Assembly: GCF_004341105.1 (NCBI RefSeq)
Contig: NZ_SLZK01000002.1
Coordinates: 124,001-188,000 of the forward strand
Source: Rhizobium sp. BK418
GTDB taxonomy: Bacteria; Pseudomonadota; Alphaproteobacteria; Rhizobiales; Rhizobiaceae
Direction: 5' to 3'
Length of the DNA: 64,000 nucleotides
Shown one piece after another: positions 34,151 to 43,754 of this stretch (position 1 is the first letter of the stretch; each line of letters starts with the position of its first letter). The position numbers and the translations under genes were made by a program. The notes beneath the pieces were generated by a model, which saw only the letters and a list, made by a program, of their open reading frames with translations, ran no database searches and was not told where the DNA came from.

Positions 34151-35125
34151 ATGATGGGACGGAAGCTCAAATATGCGGGCGCGGCAATTCTCGCATTTGC
34201 CGCCGCCGTTTATCTCAACAATACCAGTTTTTTAGCCAAACATCGCGAGGGCAAGCCACTGCTTCTGGCCCATCGCGGCATTGCCCAGCGCTTCGACGAG
34301 ACGGACCTCAAGAACGACACCTGCACGGCCGCGCGCATGCTGCCGCCAAAGCACGACTATCTGGAGAATACGATCCGCTCCATGCAGGCGGGTTTCGATG
34401 CGGGTGCCGACATGGTGGAGGTCGATGTGCACCCCACGACGGACGGGCAGTTCGCCGTCTTCCATGACTGGACGCTCGATTGCCGGACCGATGGGCATGG
34501 CGTGACACGGGAGCATTCCATGGCCGAGATGAAGATGCTCGATATCGGCTATGGCTATACCGCCGATGACGGCAAGACATTTCCTTTTCGCGGCAAGGGT
34601 ATCGGCCTGATGCCGACCCTTGAGGAGGTGCTTTCCGCCTTTCCAGATAAACATCTGCTCATCAATGTGAAGAGCCGCGACCCTTCCGAGGGCGAAAAGC
34701 TCGCCGCCGTGCTGAATGGCCTGCCGGCGGAACGGCGCGTCAAGATCATCGTCTATGGCGGCGACGAGCCGATCGACAGAATCAGGCAGCTGGCGCCCGA
34801 TATCCGCACGGCTTCGCGTGCCAGCCTGATGGGCTGCCTCGCCGGCTATATCGGTTATGGCTGGATAGGTCTTCTGCCGGACGACTGCCGAAATGTGATG
34901 ATGCTGGTACCGATCAATTACGCGCCCTGGCTGTGGGGCTGGCCTGACAGGTTCCTTAACCGCATGCGGGATGCGAATAGCCAGGTCTTCGTCATCGGTC
35001 CCTATCATGGCGGCGGGTTTTCGACCGGTATTGACGATGCCGAACGTTTCGAACAACTGCCGAACAATTATTCCGGCGGCATATGGACAAACGAGATCGA
35101 GACGATCGCCGATCTGGTGAACTGA
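34151..35125 (+). CDS. Membrane-anchored glycerophosphodiester phosphodiesterase
   Basis: A 324-residue GDPD enzyme. An N-terminal hydrophobic segment (residues 8-21) either anchors or exports it. Metal- and substrate-site motifs: AHRG (His41, Arg42), LENTIRSM (Glu72, Asn73), EVDVHPTTDG (Glu90, Asp92) and HDWTLD (His105). It releases glycerol-3-phosphate from deacylated phospholipids or similar diesters. The stop TGA (35123-35125) abuts the stop of the convergent GGDEF-EAL gene (TCA on the plus strand), forming the palindrome TGATCA. Confidence 0.88.
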   Translation: MMGRKLKYAGAAILAFAAAVYLNNTSFLAKHREGKPLLLAHRGIAQRFDETDLKNDTCTAARMLPPKHDYLENTIRSMQAGFDAGADMVEVDVHPTTDGQFAVFHDWTLDCRTDGHGVTREHSMAEMKMLDIGYGYTADDGKTFPFRGKGIGLMPTLEEVLSAFPDKHLLINVKSRDPSEGEKLAAVLNGLPAERRVKIIVYGGDEPIDRIRQLAPDIRTASRASLMGCLAGYIGYGWIGLLPDDCRNVMMLVPINYAPWLWGWPDRFLNRMRDANSQVFVIGPYHGGGFSTGIDDAERFEQLPNNYSGGIWTNEIETIADLVN

Positions 35126-37423
35126 TCAGATACCACGCGCCAAAAGCATGACGACGATTTCTTCCGGCGCTACGGGCCTGGAGAAGCGATAGCCCTGCAC
35201 CTCTTCGCATCTGGCCTGACGCAGGAATTCCAGCTGCGCATCGGTTTCCACGCCTTCGGCGAGGACCGAGAGTTTCAGCGTCTGCGCGAGCGAAATGACG
35301 GCCGATGCAATGGCGACGGCGGTCTTATCGGCAGGCAGCGCCTCGACCAGCGAGCGGTCCATCTTCAATCGATCGAATGGGAAGGTCTTCAATGCCGCAA
35401 GCGAGGAATAGCCGGAGCCGAAATCGTCGATGGACAGGCGCACGCCGAGGGCACGCAATGACAGCATGATGGAGAGCGCACGGGCAGCATCCTGCATGAT
35501 GACGCTTTCAGTCACTTCCAGCTCTAACCAGCGCGCATCCAGCCGGTGACGGTCGATTGCTTCGGCGACGTGCGATGCGAAATCCGGATCTGCGAACTGT
35601 TTGGGCGAAACGTTGACGGCAATTGTCAGCGGCGTCAGCCCCATGTCCTGCCAGGCGCGGGCCTGGCGACAGGCTTCGTTCAATACCCAGAGGCCGAGCG
35701 GCACGATGAGACCGGTCTCTTCCGCAAGCGGAATGAAATTGGCGGGCGGCATCACACCCTTCACCGGATGGTTCCAGCGGACCAGAGCTTCGAGGCCGGT
35801 GATGCGGCCGCTCGCGACATCGATCTGTGGCTGGTAGAGCAGGAAGAGCTGGTTGGCGACGATCGCCTGGCGCAGTTCCTCCTCTTCGCTGAGCGGCAGG
35901 TCGACGGCATTGCTGACGACGCCGTCGTGGTATTGCAGCGTATTCCGGCCGAGCTGCTTGGCGCGGTACATGGCACGGTCGGCATTGGTGAGCAATTCGT
36001 CCGGTGTGGCGCCGTCCCATGGGAAGGCGGCAATGCCGATACTGGAGGTAACGACGATCTCGCCGGCCTCGGAACGGATCGGTCGGGCAATCGTCTTCTG
36101 CAATTCCCGAAGGCGTCGCATGATGCCGGCATCGTGGCTGGACTGGTGAACAAGCACGACGAGGAATTCGTCACCGCCGAGCCGCACGACCATATCGGAG
36201 GCGCGCACGCAATTTGCCATGCGGGCGGCCGTCTCCTTGAGCACGTCGTCGCCGGCGGCGTGGCCGCTTGTGTCGTTGATTTCCTTGAAATTGTCGAGAT
36301 CAATATAGGCGACCGTGACCTTGCGGTTGTTACGGCGGGCCTGATCGAGGATCTTCGCCATGCGCTCCTTCAGGAAGGCGCGGTTCGGCAAGCCGGTCAG
36401 GTCGTCGTGATGGGCCATGAAATGAATGCGATCATCGACGCGTTTACGCTCGACGGCGATGCCGGCAATGTGAGTGGCGAGTGCCACCAGCTTCATCTCC
36501 TGCTCTGTCGGGCGTCGCGGCTCTTTCGAATAGAGCGCGAACGTGCCGAGCACATTTTTTTGCGAGGTACAGATCGGCGTCGACCAGCAGGAGCGGAAGC
36601 CGAACTGGCTTACCATCGTCCGGAAATCCTCCCAAAGCGGATCGGTCATGACGTCCTCGACGGTGACCGTTTCGCCGCGCCAGGCTGCCGTGCCGCAGGA
36701 GCCGACCTTCGGACCAATCGCGACGCCATCGATCATCCGGCTGTAGGCGCCGGGCAGATTGGGCGCCGCGCCGTGGTAGAGCCGTGTGCCCTCGCTGTCG
36801 AGCAGCAACACGGAGCCGGAAATGCCGGTCATCTGGCGCTCGATCATCAACACGAGAGCCTCGAGAATCATCGGCAGCGGTTCGTTGCGGGCGATCATTT
36901 CCAGAAGGTTCGCCTGGCCGCGATAGAGCTCTTCCTGTCGCTTGCGCTCGGTTATGTCACGGGACACGCCGATGAGGCCGACCACCTCGCCGCGATCGTT
37001 GCGCAGCGGTATCTTGGAGGTCAGGCGACACATCGTGCCGCCATCCGGCAGCAGCACGAGTTCTTCCATGTCGATGCGGGGCTCACCGCTCGACATGATC
37101 TCCTGCTCGATATCGAAATATCGGCGGGCCGTCTCGAAATCGAACAGATCGAAGTCACGTTTACCCGCGATCTCGGCAGCGTTCTCCAGTCCGTGGCTGC
37201 GCGCCGTCACCGCATTGGCGAAAACGAAGCGGCCGTCTCGATCTTTGACGTAGAGAAAGTCGGGAAGCTCGTGGACGATCGCCTTAAGACGGAGATTCTC
37301 TATACCTTCGGAAAGGTGGTGGGCCGTCGCCGCCATCAGGGCTTCGGTGGCCGCCACGATACGCTGTGTCTCAGCACTGAAAGTATCACCAGATTCCCAA
37401 CGTCCGGCGCCCAATCCATTCAT
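35126..37423 (-). CDS. PAS-GAF-GGDEF-EAL cyclic di-GMP regulatory protein
   Basis: A 765-residue, apparently soluble signalling protein. Order: PAS sensor (about 40-165, ending DITERKRQEELY), GAF domain (185-330, with VGSCGTAAWRGE), diguanylate cyclase (335-495) with intact GGDEF near residue 416, then an EAL phosphodiesterase (510-760) with EALVRW, ELEVTES, IDDFGSGYSS and EGVET. Both catalytic domains keep their signature residues, so it could make or break cyclic di-GMP. The PAS and GAF ends suggest a cytoplasmic ligand or light/redox sensor. The ATG at 37423 follows GGAG; an upstream TTG at 37441 is an alternative. Confidence 0.9.
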   Translation of the reverse strand: MNGLGAGRWESGDTFSAETQRIVAATEALMAATAHHLSEGIENLRLKAIVHELPDFLYVKDRDGRFVFANAVTARSHGLENAAEIAGKRDFDLFDFETARRYFDIEQEIMSSGEPRIDMEELVLLPDGGTMCRLTSKIPLRNDRGEVVGLIGVSRDITERKRQEELYRGQANLLEMIARNEPLPMILEALVLMIERQMTGISGSVLLLDSEGTRLYHGAAPNLPGAYSRMIDGVAIGPKVGSCGTAAWRGETVTVEDVMTDPLWEDFRTMVSQFGFRSCWSTPICTSQKNVLGTFALYSKEPRRPTEQEMKLVALATHIAGIAVERKRVDDRIHFMAHHDDLTGLPNRAFLKERMAKILDQARRNNRKVTVAYIDLDNFKEINDTSGHAAGDDVLKETAARMANCVRASDMVVRLGGDEFLVVLVHQSSHDAGIMRRLRELQKTIARPIRSEAGEIVVTSSIGIAAFPWDGATPDELLTNADRAMYRAKQLGRNTLQYHDGVVSNAVDLPLSEEEELRQAIVANQLFLLYQPQIDVASGRITGLEALVRWNHPVKGVMPPANFIPLAEETGLIVPLGLWVLNEACRQARAWQDMGLTPLTIAVNVSPKQFADPDFASHVAEAIDRHRLDARWLELEVTESVIMQDAARALSIMLSLRALGVRLSIDDFGSGYSSLAALKTFPFDRLKMDRSLVEALPADKTAVAIASAVISLAQTLKLSVLAEGVETDAQLEFLRQARCEEVQGYRFSRPVAPEEIVVMLLARGI

Positions 37424-37632
37424 GACGCTGCTCTCCGGCAATCGCAGGCTCTATCCACAAGTCGTAATTGAAACCGCTTTCCAAGATAGCGGCCATTTCC
37501 TTCGGGTTGCTTAAATGGGAAGGTGAACAAGACGACAATATTCGAAAAGTTGCGTTCGTTATTCGACCGACGATCATTTTTTCGTTGCGCACATGTGCCG
37601 AAAAGAAACACGTCCTCTGGCATAAATCCTGC

Positions 37633-39027
37633 ATGAGATCAGACATGAAGAGGGATTTCAGCAAATTTACCCGTCGAGATATACTTGGTCTGGCCGCGGC
37701 CTCCACCGCGGCCGTGATGGCGCCGCGCGCTTTTGCTGCTCCGCTCACCGTGGAGCAGCCCGACCTGCGCGGCTCGATCGATGCGGTACAGTATCGGGCA
37801 AATCCTCAAAGCGGCGACAGGAAGAACCGCAATCTGCAGCAGATGATCGAAAAAGCGGCGCGCGACAACGTGCCGGTCTTCCTGCCGCCCGGCACCTACC
37901 GCATCTCCAACCTGACGCTGCCGGACAATACGCGCATCACTGGCGTGCCCGGTGCAACGCGGATCATTTATACCGGCGAAGGCCACCTTTTTGCGGCTGA
38001 AAACGCCGGCCGTATCGAGCTTTCCAATCTCGTCATCGACGGATCGAACCGATGGCTAGCCGACTATGCCGGCGGCCTCATCCAGTTCACCGGCGTCGGT
38101 GAGGTGCTCATCGATAACTGTGTGATTGGCGGCAGCCGCAAACATGCGCTGCAACTCGAACGCTGCGGCGGGCGGATCGAACGCAACACGATTTCCGGCG
38201 CCGGACAATCGGCCATCTATGCGGTGGAATCGGCGGGGCTTTCGATATCGGACAATACGGTTTCCGACTGCGGCAATGGCGGCATTCTCGTGCATCGCTG
38301 GAAGAAGGCCGACGACGGCACGATCATTTCCGGCAATCGTGTTTCCAATATCCGCGCCAATGATGGAGGTACCGGCGAAAACGGCAACGGCATCAACGTC
38401 TTCCGCGCCGATGGGGTGACGGTGACGAACAACCAGATTTCCGACTGCGCCTTTACCGCAGTCCGCGCCAATTCCGGCTCCAACATCCTGATCGGCAACA
38501 ACCAATGCCGGCGCTCGGGCGAAACGGCAATCTATGTGGAGTTCGAATTTGTCGGCGCCGTCGTGTCAGGCAACATGATCGACGGCGCGGCAAACGGAAT
38601 CTCCATTGCTAATTTCGACCAGGGCGGCCGACTGGCGAGCGTGACGGGAAATGTCATCCGCAACCTGACGCTGAAAGGGCCTTACAAGCATGAGGTCGGC
38701 TTCGGCATCGGCATTGCGGCGGAGGCCGATACGCTCGTATCGGGCAATGTCATCGAGGACGCGCCGCGCTGGGGGCTGCAGATCGGCTGGGGTCCCTATC
38801 TGCGTAATGTGGTCGTCAATGGCAATGTGGTGCGCAAATCACCCGTCGGCTGCGCGGTCTCCGTTGCCGAAGGTGCGGGTTCGGCCGTCATCACCGACAA
38901 CATCTTCCAGGAGATGGGCAAAGGCGCGGTCATGGGCTTCGAGTGGGACAAGCAGGTTTCCGACGAGCTTGCCAGCAGCAGCTCACGCTACGGACAGCTG
39001 ACCGTCGAGCGAAACCGGATTTCCTGA
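37633..39027 (+). CDS. Tat-exported parallel beta-helix protein (TIGR03808-like)
   Basis: A 464-residue protein with a strong twin-arginine signal: FTRRDILGLAAASTAAVMAPRAFA. The rest is a right-handed beta-helix, seen as many tandem repeats ending in asparagine ladders (NTISGAGQSAIYAVESAGLSISDNTVSDCGNGG; NRVSNIRAN; NQISDCAFTAV; GNMIDGAANGISIAN). It matches the rhizobial twin-arg-translocated repeat family TIGR03808; its substrate is unknown, though the fold is that of pectin and polysaccharide-acting proteins. Two close starts are possible (37633 and 37645). Divergent from the GGDEF-EAL gene, with about 210 bases between. Confidence 0.82.
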   Translation: MRSDMKRDFSKFTRRDILGLAAASTAAVMAPRAFAAPLTVEQPDLRGSIDAVQYRANPQSGDRKNRNLQQMIEKAARDNVPVFLPPGTYRISNLTLPDNTRITGVPGATRIIYTGEGHLFAAENAGRIELSNLVIDGSNRWLADYAGGLIQFTGVGEVLIDNCVIGGSRKHALQLERCGGRIERNTISGAGQSAIYAVESAGLSISDNTVSDCGNGGILVHRWKKADDGTIISGNRVSNIRANDGGTGENGNGINVFRADGVTVTNNQISDCAFTAVRANSGSNILIGNNQCRRSGETAIYVEFEFVGAVVSGNMIDGAANGISIANFDQGGRLASVTGNVIRNLTLKGPYKHEVGFGIGIAAEADTLVSGNVIEDAPRWGLQIGWGPYLRNVVVNGNVVRKSPVGCAVSVAEGAGSAVITDNIFQEMGKGAVMGFEWDKQVSDELASSSSRYGQLTVERNRIS

Positions 39028-39122
39028 GCGCTATCAAAAGCTTTCATCGACATATCATCCGCAGGTGCTTTCCTCACGGCTGCGCCGGCCTTAGGGTCTG
39101 CGCAGAGGAAAGGGACATTGCC

Positions 39123-39788
39123 ATGCTGACAATCTACGGAGTTTACCGCTCGCGTTCCGCACGCGTTTACTGGATGGTCGAGGAACTGGGGATCGAATTC
39201 CAGTCCGTGCCGGTGCTGCAGGCCAAACGGCTTGCCAATCCGCTATCGCCGAATGCGCCGATCAACACGCTCTCGCCGGATTTTCTAGCCATCAATCCTA
39301 TGGCGATGATCCCTGCCATCAAGGATGGCGATCTCGTGATGAACGAGTCGCTGGCGATCAATCTCTATCTGGCGCGCAAATATGGCGGCGATCTCGGTGG
39401 AAAAACCGTCGAAGAAGACGGTTTGATGACGATGTGGACGATCTGGGCCGTTTCCGAGCTCGATTCAAACACCGGCAAAATCGTCTCGACCTATGACGAT
39501 GGCAAGGAAAACACCGAAGCGGGACGCGCCGTGATCGATGTCGCGACCCGCACCATGAAACGGCCGCTTTCGGTTCTCGAAAAGCATCTCGACGGCAAGG
39601 ACTGGATCGTCGGCGGACGTTTCACGGTCGCCGACCTTAACATCGCGGAAGTGCTCCGCTACGCCCAGAGCGAAGCGGCGCTGTTTGCGGCGCATCCGAA
39701 TATCGATGCCTGGATCAAGCGTTGTCAGTCGCGTCCAGCCTATCTGGAAATGCAGCGCAAGCGCTCGCTGGAGCCGATCGAGGTCTGA
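39123..39788 (+). CDS. Glutathione S-transferase
   Basis: A 221-residue GST. The thioredoxin-like N-domain starts MLTIYGVYRSRSARVYWMVEELGIEF, with INPMAMIPAIKDGDLVMNESLAINLYLARKYG (cis-Pro and glutathione-binding ES). The C-domain has VGGRFTVADLNIAEVLRYA. It conjugates or reduces electrophiles with glutathione. It is convergent with a LysR gene, only 5 bases apart, and stands alone otherwise. Confidence 0.88.
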   Translation: MLTIYGVYRSRSARVYWMVEELGIEFQSVPVLQAKRLANPLSPNAPINTLSPDFLAINPMAMIPAIKDGDLVMNESLAINLYLARKYGGDLGGKTVEEDGLMTMWTIWAVSELDSNTGKIVSTYDDGKENTEAGRAVIDVATRTMKRPLSVLEKHLDGKDWIVGGRFTVADLNIAEVLRYAQSEAALFAAHPNIDAWIKRCQSRPAYLEMQRKRSLEPIEV

Positions 39789-39793
39789 CGGCT

Positions 39794-40690
39794 CTAGCCG
39801 AAGATTGCAGCGGTTTCGGCCATTTCCTCGCGGATCCAGGTCTTGAAGTCGCGCACCTTCTTCGGTTCCCGACTGCCTTCAGCGGTCACGAAATAATAGC
39901 CGTCGCCGGTATTGGCGCGGATGCCGAAGGGCGCAACGAGCCTGCCCTCCTGCAGAGAAAAGCCGGCAAGCGTCTGCCAGGCGAGCATGACGCCCTGCCC
40001 AGCGATCGCCGCATCGAGGCAAAGCGAGGCATCGTTGAACACGTGCCGCACGGTGGGTGGCTGGCCTGAGAGGCCGGCTGCCTGGATCCAGACATCCCAT
40101 GTGAACATGGCATGGGCATCGATGACGGCCGGCAGCTTGAGAATATCTGCCGGCTCCTTCAGTTTCGCAGCCATTTCGGGAGAGCAGACGGGAAATACCT
40201 CCTGTTCCAGGAGATGCTCGACTTTGACACCTGGCCACTGGCCCTTGCCGACGCGGATTGCGACATCGATATCGGAGGCGGCCAGATTGACGAGCTTGGT
40301 GGTCGCATCGAGACGCAGGTTGATTTCCGGATGGCGCTCCATGAAACGGTCCAGCCGGCAGACCAGCCAGCGGGCGGCGAGAACAGGCGCCACCGAAATG
40401 GTCAGGATGCATTCATCCTTGCGCTGCGCCATGGCAACGGCTTCCGAAAGGTGGAGGAAACCTTCGTTCAGAGCGGCAAGAACAGGCGCGCCCGCCTCCG
40501 TCACAAGCATGCCCTTCGGCGTGCGCTCGAAGAGCAACCGACCGAGTTGGGCTTCAGCCTTGATGACTTGCTGGCTGACGGCGCCGACGGAAACGCCAAG
40601 CTCATCCGCAGCCGCCTGAAGCGAGCCCAGCCGGCCGACCGCTTCCAGAGCGCGAAGGCCATTGAGATGCACGGAGTTGAGATTTCGCAT
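39794..40690 (-). CDS. LysR-family regulator (GcvA-like)
   Basis: A 298-residue LysR protein. The DNA-binding helix is in LNGLRALEAVGRLGSLQAAADELGVSVGAVSQQVIKAEAQLGRLLFER, the GcvA-like pattern, and the effector domain begins LTISVAPVLAARWLVCRLDRFMERHPEINLRL. The target is unknown; the upstream side faces a small hypothetical gene (40858), and the 3' side the GST gene. GcvA-like proteins in rhizobia control amino acid or detoxification genes. Confidence 0.82.
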   Translation of the reverse strand: MRNLNSVHLNGLRALEAVGRLGSLQAAADELGVSVGAVSQQVIKAEAQLGRLLFERTPKGMLVTEAGAPVLAALNEGFLHLSEAVAMAQRKDECILTISVAPVLAARWLVCRLDRFMERHPEINLRLDATTKLVNLAASDIDVAIRVGKGQWPGVKVEHLLEQEVFPVCSPEMAAKLKEPADILKLPAVIDAHAMFTWDVWIQAAGLSGQPPTVRHVFNDASLCLDAAIAGQGVMLAWQTLAGFSLQEGRLVAPFGIRANTGDGYYFVTAEGSREPKKVRDFKTWIREEMAETAAIFG

Positions 40691-40857
40691 ATAGCTTTCC
40701 TATATCGTGGAACCGGTAATCTCAATTGAAAACCAATCGGTCTCCGCCGATATATTGATATCACAACAAGGCCACCCGCAGCCCAAGAAACCGCGAAAGT
40801 GGCCGACGCAGCTGAATCCCTGCGCTATAAGCCCTGATATCAGAAAGCGAGAGCAAG

Positions 40858-41061
40858 ATGTCATTGCTGAAGTTTTTCTTGAGCCAAGCAACCCCCGGCA
40901 AGGTCGCTCAACGCAAATATGCCGAGGATGAAGATCTCTTCGATCATCCCGATATCGCCACGATGTCGCAGCGGGAGCTCGCGGACCTGCCGTTGCCGAT
41001 ACCTGCGCCAAGACGCTCGCCGCAAACGCAAACAGGCTCAGGATCTATCGGTTTGAATTGA
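40858..41061 (+). CDS. Small hypothetical protein
   Basis: A 67-residue protein starting MSLLKFFLSQATPGKVAQRKYAEDEDLFDHPDIATMSQRELADLPLP. It has a basic/hydrophobic start, an acidic centre and a Pro-rich end, with no signal peptide. Small proteins with this kind of FDHPDI...MSxRELADLPL core are found in rhizobia, but I cannot name a family or function. The ATG follows GCGAGAGCAAG. Divergent from the LysR gene by 167 bases. Confidence 0.5.
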   Translation: MSLLKFFLSQATPGKVAQRKYAEDEDLFDHPDIATMSQRELADLPLPIPAPRRSPQTQTGSGSIGLN

Positions 41062-41137
41062 GCTGTAGTTTTAAGGGCTGACGGCGTAAGGCCGGCATGT
41101 CCGCTCCGAGGTAATGCCGTCATACCCTTCACACAGC

Positions 41138-41758
41138 TTATGGCCCATCCTTCGTTGCCATCTCTTCTGGCGGAAGTCTGATTGCCGCACCCGTCAGGAC
41201 ATTGTTGAGTTCCTGTGCCATCCGCAGGTGTTCCAGTACCTTCGGAAGAAGAGCGGCGGCCAGTCGCTGCATGTCGGCATCCTCGCCCATGGAGATCTCC
41301 CATGAAAGCAGTTGCGCGGTTTTTTGATGGTCGACAATCTGGGATTTGACGTAGGCGGCGTCAAAGTCGTCTCCATTCAGCCTCTGAAGCCGGTCGCGCA
41401 CGATTGAATGCTCCGCGTCGAGCTGGTCGGGGATAGGGATTTTGGCGGCGTCAGCTAAATCCTTCAGCTTCGCGTTGGCATCAGAATGATCCCGGACCAT
41501 CATCTCGGCAAAGCGCCGCACGGCGTCTGCCTTCGCTTTTTCACCGCCCAGCTTTCCAAGTTCGACTTCTGCGAGGCCGCCCGCGGCCGCCAACTGTGCA
41601 AAGAGCCTGTCCTGGTTGTTGGTCTGATGTGGCGCAGGAACCCCTGGCCTCGACATACGGGTGTCGACGCCCATGCCGGCCGGATTGCCCATCTGTGCCG
41701 CCGCGGCGAGCGGAAGGACGCAGAGTGCGACGGATAGAATTGTGGTGCGGATTTTCAT
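41138..41758 (-). CDS. DUF4142 secreted protein
   Basis: A 206-residue protein with a signal peptide (MKIRTTILSVALCVLPLAAAAQ) and the ferritin-like four-helix DUF4142 domain: LFAQLAAAGGLAEVELGKLGGEKAKADAVRRFAEMMVRDHSDANAKLK. The family is periplasmic and linked to stress, but no activity is established. It starts 9 bases after the stop of the di-haem cytochrome gene, so both form one operon. Confidence 0.82.
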   Translation of the reverse strand: MKIRTTILSVALCVLPLAAAAQMGNPAGMGVDTRMSRPGVPAPHQTNNQDRLFAQLAAAGGLAEVELGKLGGEKAKADAVRRFAEMMVRDHSDANAKLKDLADAAKIPIPDQLDAEHSIVRDRLQRLNGDDFDAAYVKSQIVDHQKTAQLLSWEISMGEDADMQRLAAALLPKVLEHLRMAQELNNVLTGAAIRLPPEEMATKDGP

Positions 41759-41767
41759 GGCCGTCTC

Positions 41768-43177
41768 CTATAGCGTCAGCATGTAAGCGACGAGGTCCTT
41801 CTTCTCCTGCTCTTCCAGCTTGGTGCTTAGAACGAGATTGAAGAACTCGACGGTGTCGGCGAGCGTCATCAGACGGCCGTCGTGCAGGTATGGCGGCGAG
41901 TCTTTGATGCCGCGCAGTGTGAAGGTCTTGATAGGGCCATCCGGGAGTGTGACGAAGTCGTTGAAGACCTGGCCGACCTTATAGAAACGCTCGAGCTTCA
42001 GATCGTGCATGTTGTTGTCCATGAACTCCGTCTGCGGCACGTGACATTCGGCACAGCGCCCCTTGCCCATAAAGATCTTTTCGCCTGCCAGCTCCTGCGG
42101 CGTGGCGAGTGAAGGATCAAGCCGATTGAACGGGTCGAGCTTGGGCGCTGGGGGGAAGTCGATAATATTTTGCATCTGCGCCATCATCGCGACCTGGTTC
42201 GTCCGATCCGGCAGGTTCGGGCCTTTGCGGGTGGCGCTGACGTGGTCGCCGTTAAAGTAGGCCGTCCGCTGTTCAAATTCACTGAAGTCTTCAACGGATC
42301 GCAAAGAGCGTTTTGATCCGTGGATCTGCTGGTTGAACAAGCCCCTGATGCTGGTGGTATCGAGACGGAAGCGATCCGCCTGCGGCCTTACATCCGGCGT
42401 CAGATGAAAGGCAGCGTTGGTGTGAAAATTCGAATGACAGTCAAGACAGGCGACACCGGTGCTCTGATCGGCCACCTTCCGGTCTTCGGTCTGGTTGAAC
42501 TCCTCCTGGGGAAACGGCGTCAGTAGAAGGCGAAGCCCTTCCATCTGCACGGGCGTGACGATCCCGTTCATGATCTCGTAGAAATTCTTGATGGTGAGGA
42601 GCTGCCCTCGTGACACGTCACCGAGCTCCGGATGGGTCGTCAGGAAGATCGGCGGGGGGAACTCCGGCGTGAGATTGTCGGGTAGATCGAAATCGACGTC
42701 GAAGCGACGAAGATCTCGCATTTCCTGCGCGTGGATCTCGTCTATCTGTCGGTTTGGAAACACTTGGCCGCCAGTCGCCTGCTTGACGTGAGGCAGGGGC
42801 AGGAAGCCCTCAGGCAGAAGGTTTTTGTCTCTGATCTCGAGCGGCTTCATCGTCGCGAGATCTGCCCAGCTCGTGCCAGGGGCGAGTTTCACGCGGACGC
42901 CGTCCTGAACCGGCTTCATTCCGCCAGACATCATCACGCCTGCCATCGGCCTGTCGGAAAGGTCGTAGCGCCTTTCGAGAAGGTCGCGCTGGCGCTTCAT
43001 GACCTCGGGCTTCTGCGCTTCGTCGATTTGACGAGCCTGCGAGAACGGCATCGTCGGCAACGGCCGATATGTCGTGTCGGGAGGCAGCGGATCGGAAAAC
43101 GCTCCGACCGCAAAAATACAGACCCCTGCAGACAGAGATCCAGCAATGAGCGTCATCAAGATTCGTGAGTCGGACAT
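41768..43177 (-). CDS. Large exported di-haem cytochrome (CCP/MauG-like)
   Basis: A 469-residue protein with an N-terminal hydrophobic anchor/signal (about residues 5-28) and two haem c motifs, CLDCH (VACLDCHSNFHTNAAFH) and CAECH (GRCAECHVPQTEFMD). The end is PPYLHDGRLMTLADTVEFFNLVL, typical of this peroxidase superfamily. It is longer than CcpA-type enzymes owing to an N-terminal ~200-residue extension of unknown fold. The ATG at 43177 has AGGGGGAA. It probably acts in the periplasm with the DUF4142 product, encoded 9 bases downstream. Confidence 0.85.
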   Translation of the reverse strand: MSDSRILMTLIAGSLSAGVCIFAVGAFSDPLPPDTTYRPLPTMPFSQARQIDEAQKPEVMKRQRDLLERRYDLSDRPMAGVMMSGGMKPVQDGVRVKLAPGTSWADLATMKPLEIRDKNLLPEGFLPLPHVKQATGGQVFPNRQIDEIHAQEMRDLRRFDVDFDLPDNLTPEFPPPIFLTTHPELGDVSRGQLLTIKNFYEIMNGIVTPVQMEGLRLLLTPFPQEEFNQTEDRKVADQSTGVACLDCHSNFHTNAAFHLTPDVRPQADRFRLDTTSIRGLFNQQIHGSKRSLRSVEDFSEFEQRTAYFNGDHVSATRKGPNLPDRTNQVAMMAQMQNIIDFPPAPKLDPFNRLDPSLATPQELAGEKIFMGKGRCAECHVPQTEFMDNNMHDLKLERFYKVGQVFNDFVTLPDGPIKTFTLRGIKDSPPYLHDGRLMTLADTVEFFNLVLSTKLEEQEKKDLVAYMLTL

Positions 43178-43400
43178 GATTTCCCCCTGCGTCGAGCGCA
43201 CGTCCAACTCTGAAGAATTCAAAATGTTCCCGTTAAGGTGTCATTGATCCAGTGCTGCAGGTTGAATCGAGCGACCAGAAATGAATTGCTTTGAAATTGT
43301 CTGCTCAAGCAGCCAGTTGGCGAGACAAAAGTCAGTCTGAAGCTGGAGAGTGCAGCTGAAGACGTGATAGATTTTTGGGGGAGACAATCGGGCGGACACC

Positions 43401-43754
43401 ATGACCGAAAGCGTGGAAGGCATTCTGGCGCGACTGAAGCGGCTGGCGAAGGAGGCAGACCTGCCTGGCATCGAAGAAGGCACGTCCTACGGCAACCTTG
43501 CGCTGAAGGTCGGCGGCAAAAGTTTCGTCGCGGTCAAGAACGACGAAATGGTGGTGATCTCAATCCCGATCGATCACAAGGAACACCTGCTTACGATCGC
43601 GCCCGACATTTACTTTCAGACGAACCATTATGTCGGCTGGCCGCACCTGCCGGTTCGCATTGCCGCCATCGGCGACGATGAACTCAAGCAGCGGCTGATC
43701 GACGCCTGGACGTACCGGGCGCCGAAGAAGCTGATTTCCGCCTATCGGAGTTAA
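43401..43754 (+). CDS. MmcQ/YjbR-family protein
   Basis: A 117-residue YjbR/MmcQ DNA-binding-like fold: EGILARLKRLAKEADLPGIEEGTSYGNLALKVGGKSFVAVKNDEMVVISIPIDHKEHL and DELKQRLIDAWTYRAPKKLISAYRS. These small proteins have the fold of CyaY/double-wing-like domains and an unknown role. The last four bases (TTAA, 43751-43754) are shared with the stop of the convergent GST gene. Confidence 0.82.
   Translation: MTESVEGILARLKRLAKEADLPGIEEGTSYGNLALKVGGKSFVAVKNDEMVVISIPIDHKEHLLTIAPDIYFQTNHYVGWPHLPVRIAAIGDDELKQRLIDAWTYRAPKKLISAYRS

Noticed and set aside
35546-37471. 641-codon plus-strand frame opposite the GGDEF-EAL gene
   Set aside because: No motifs; antisense to an intact multi-domain protein.
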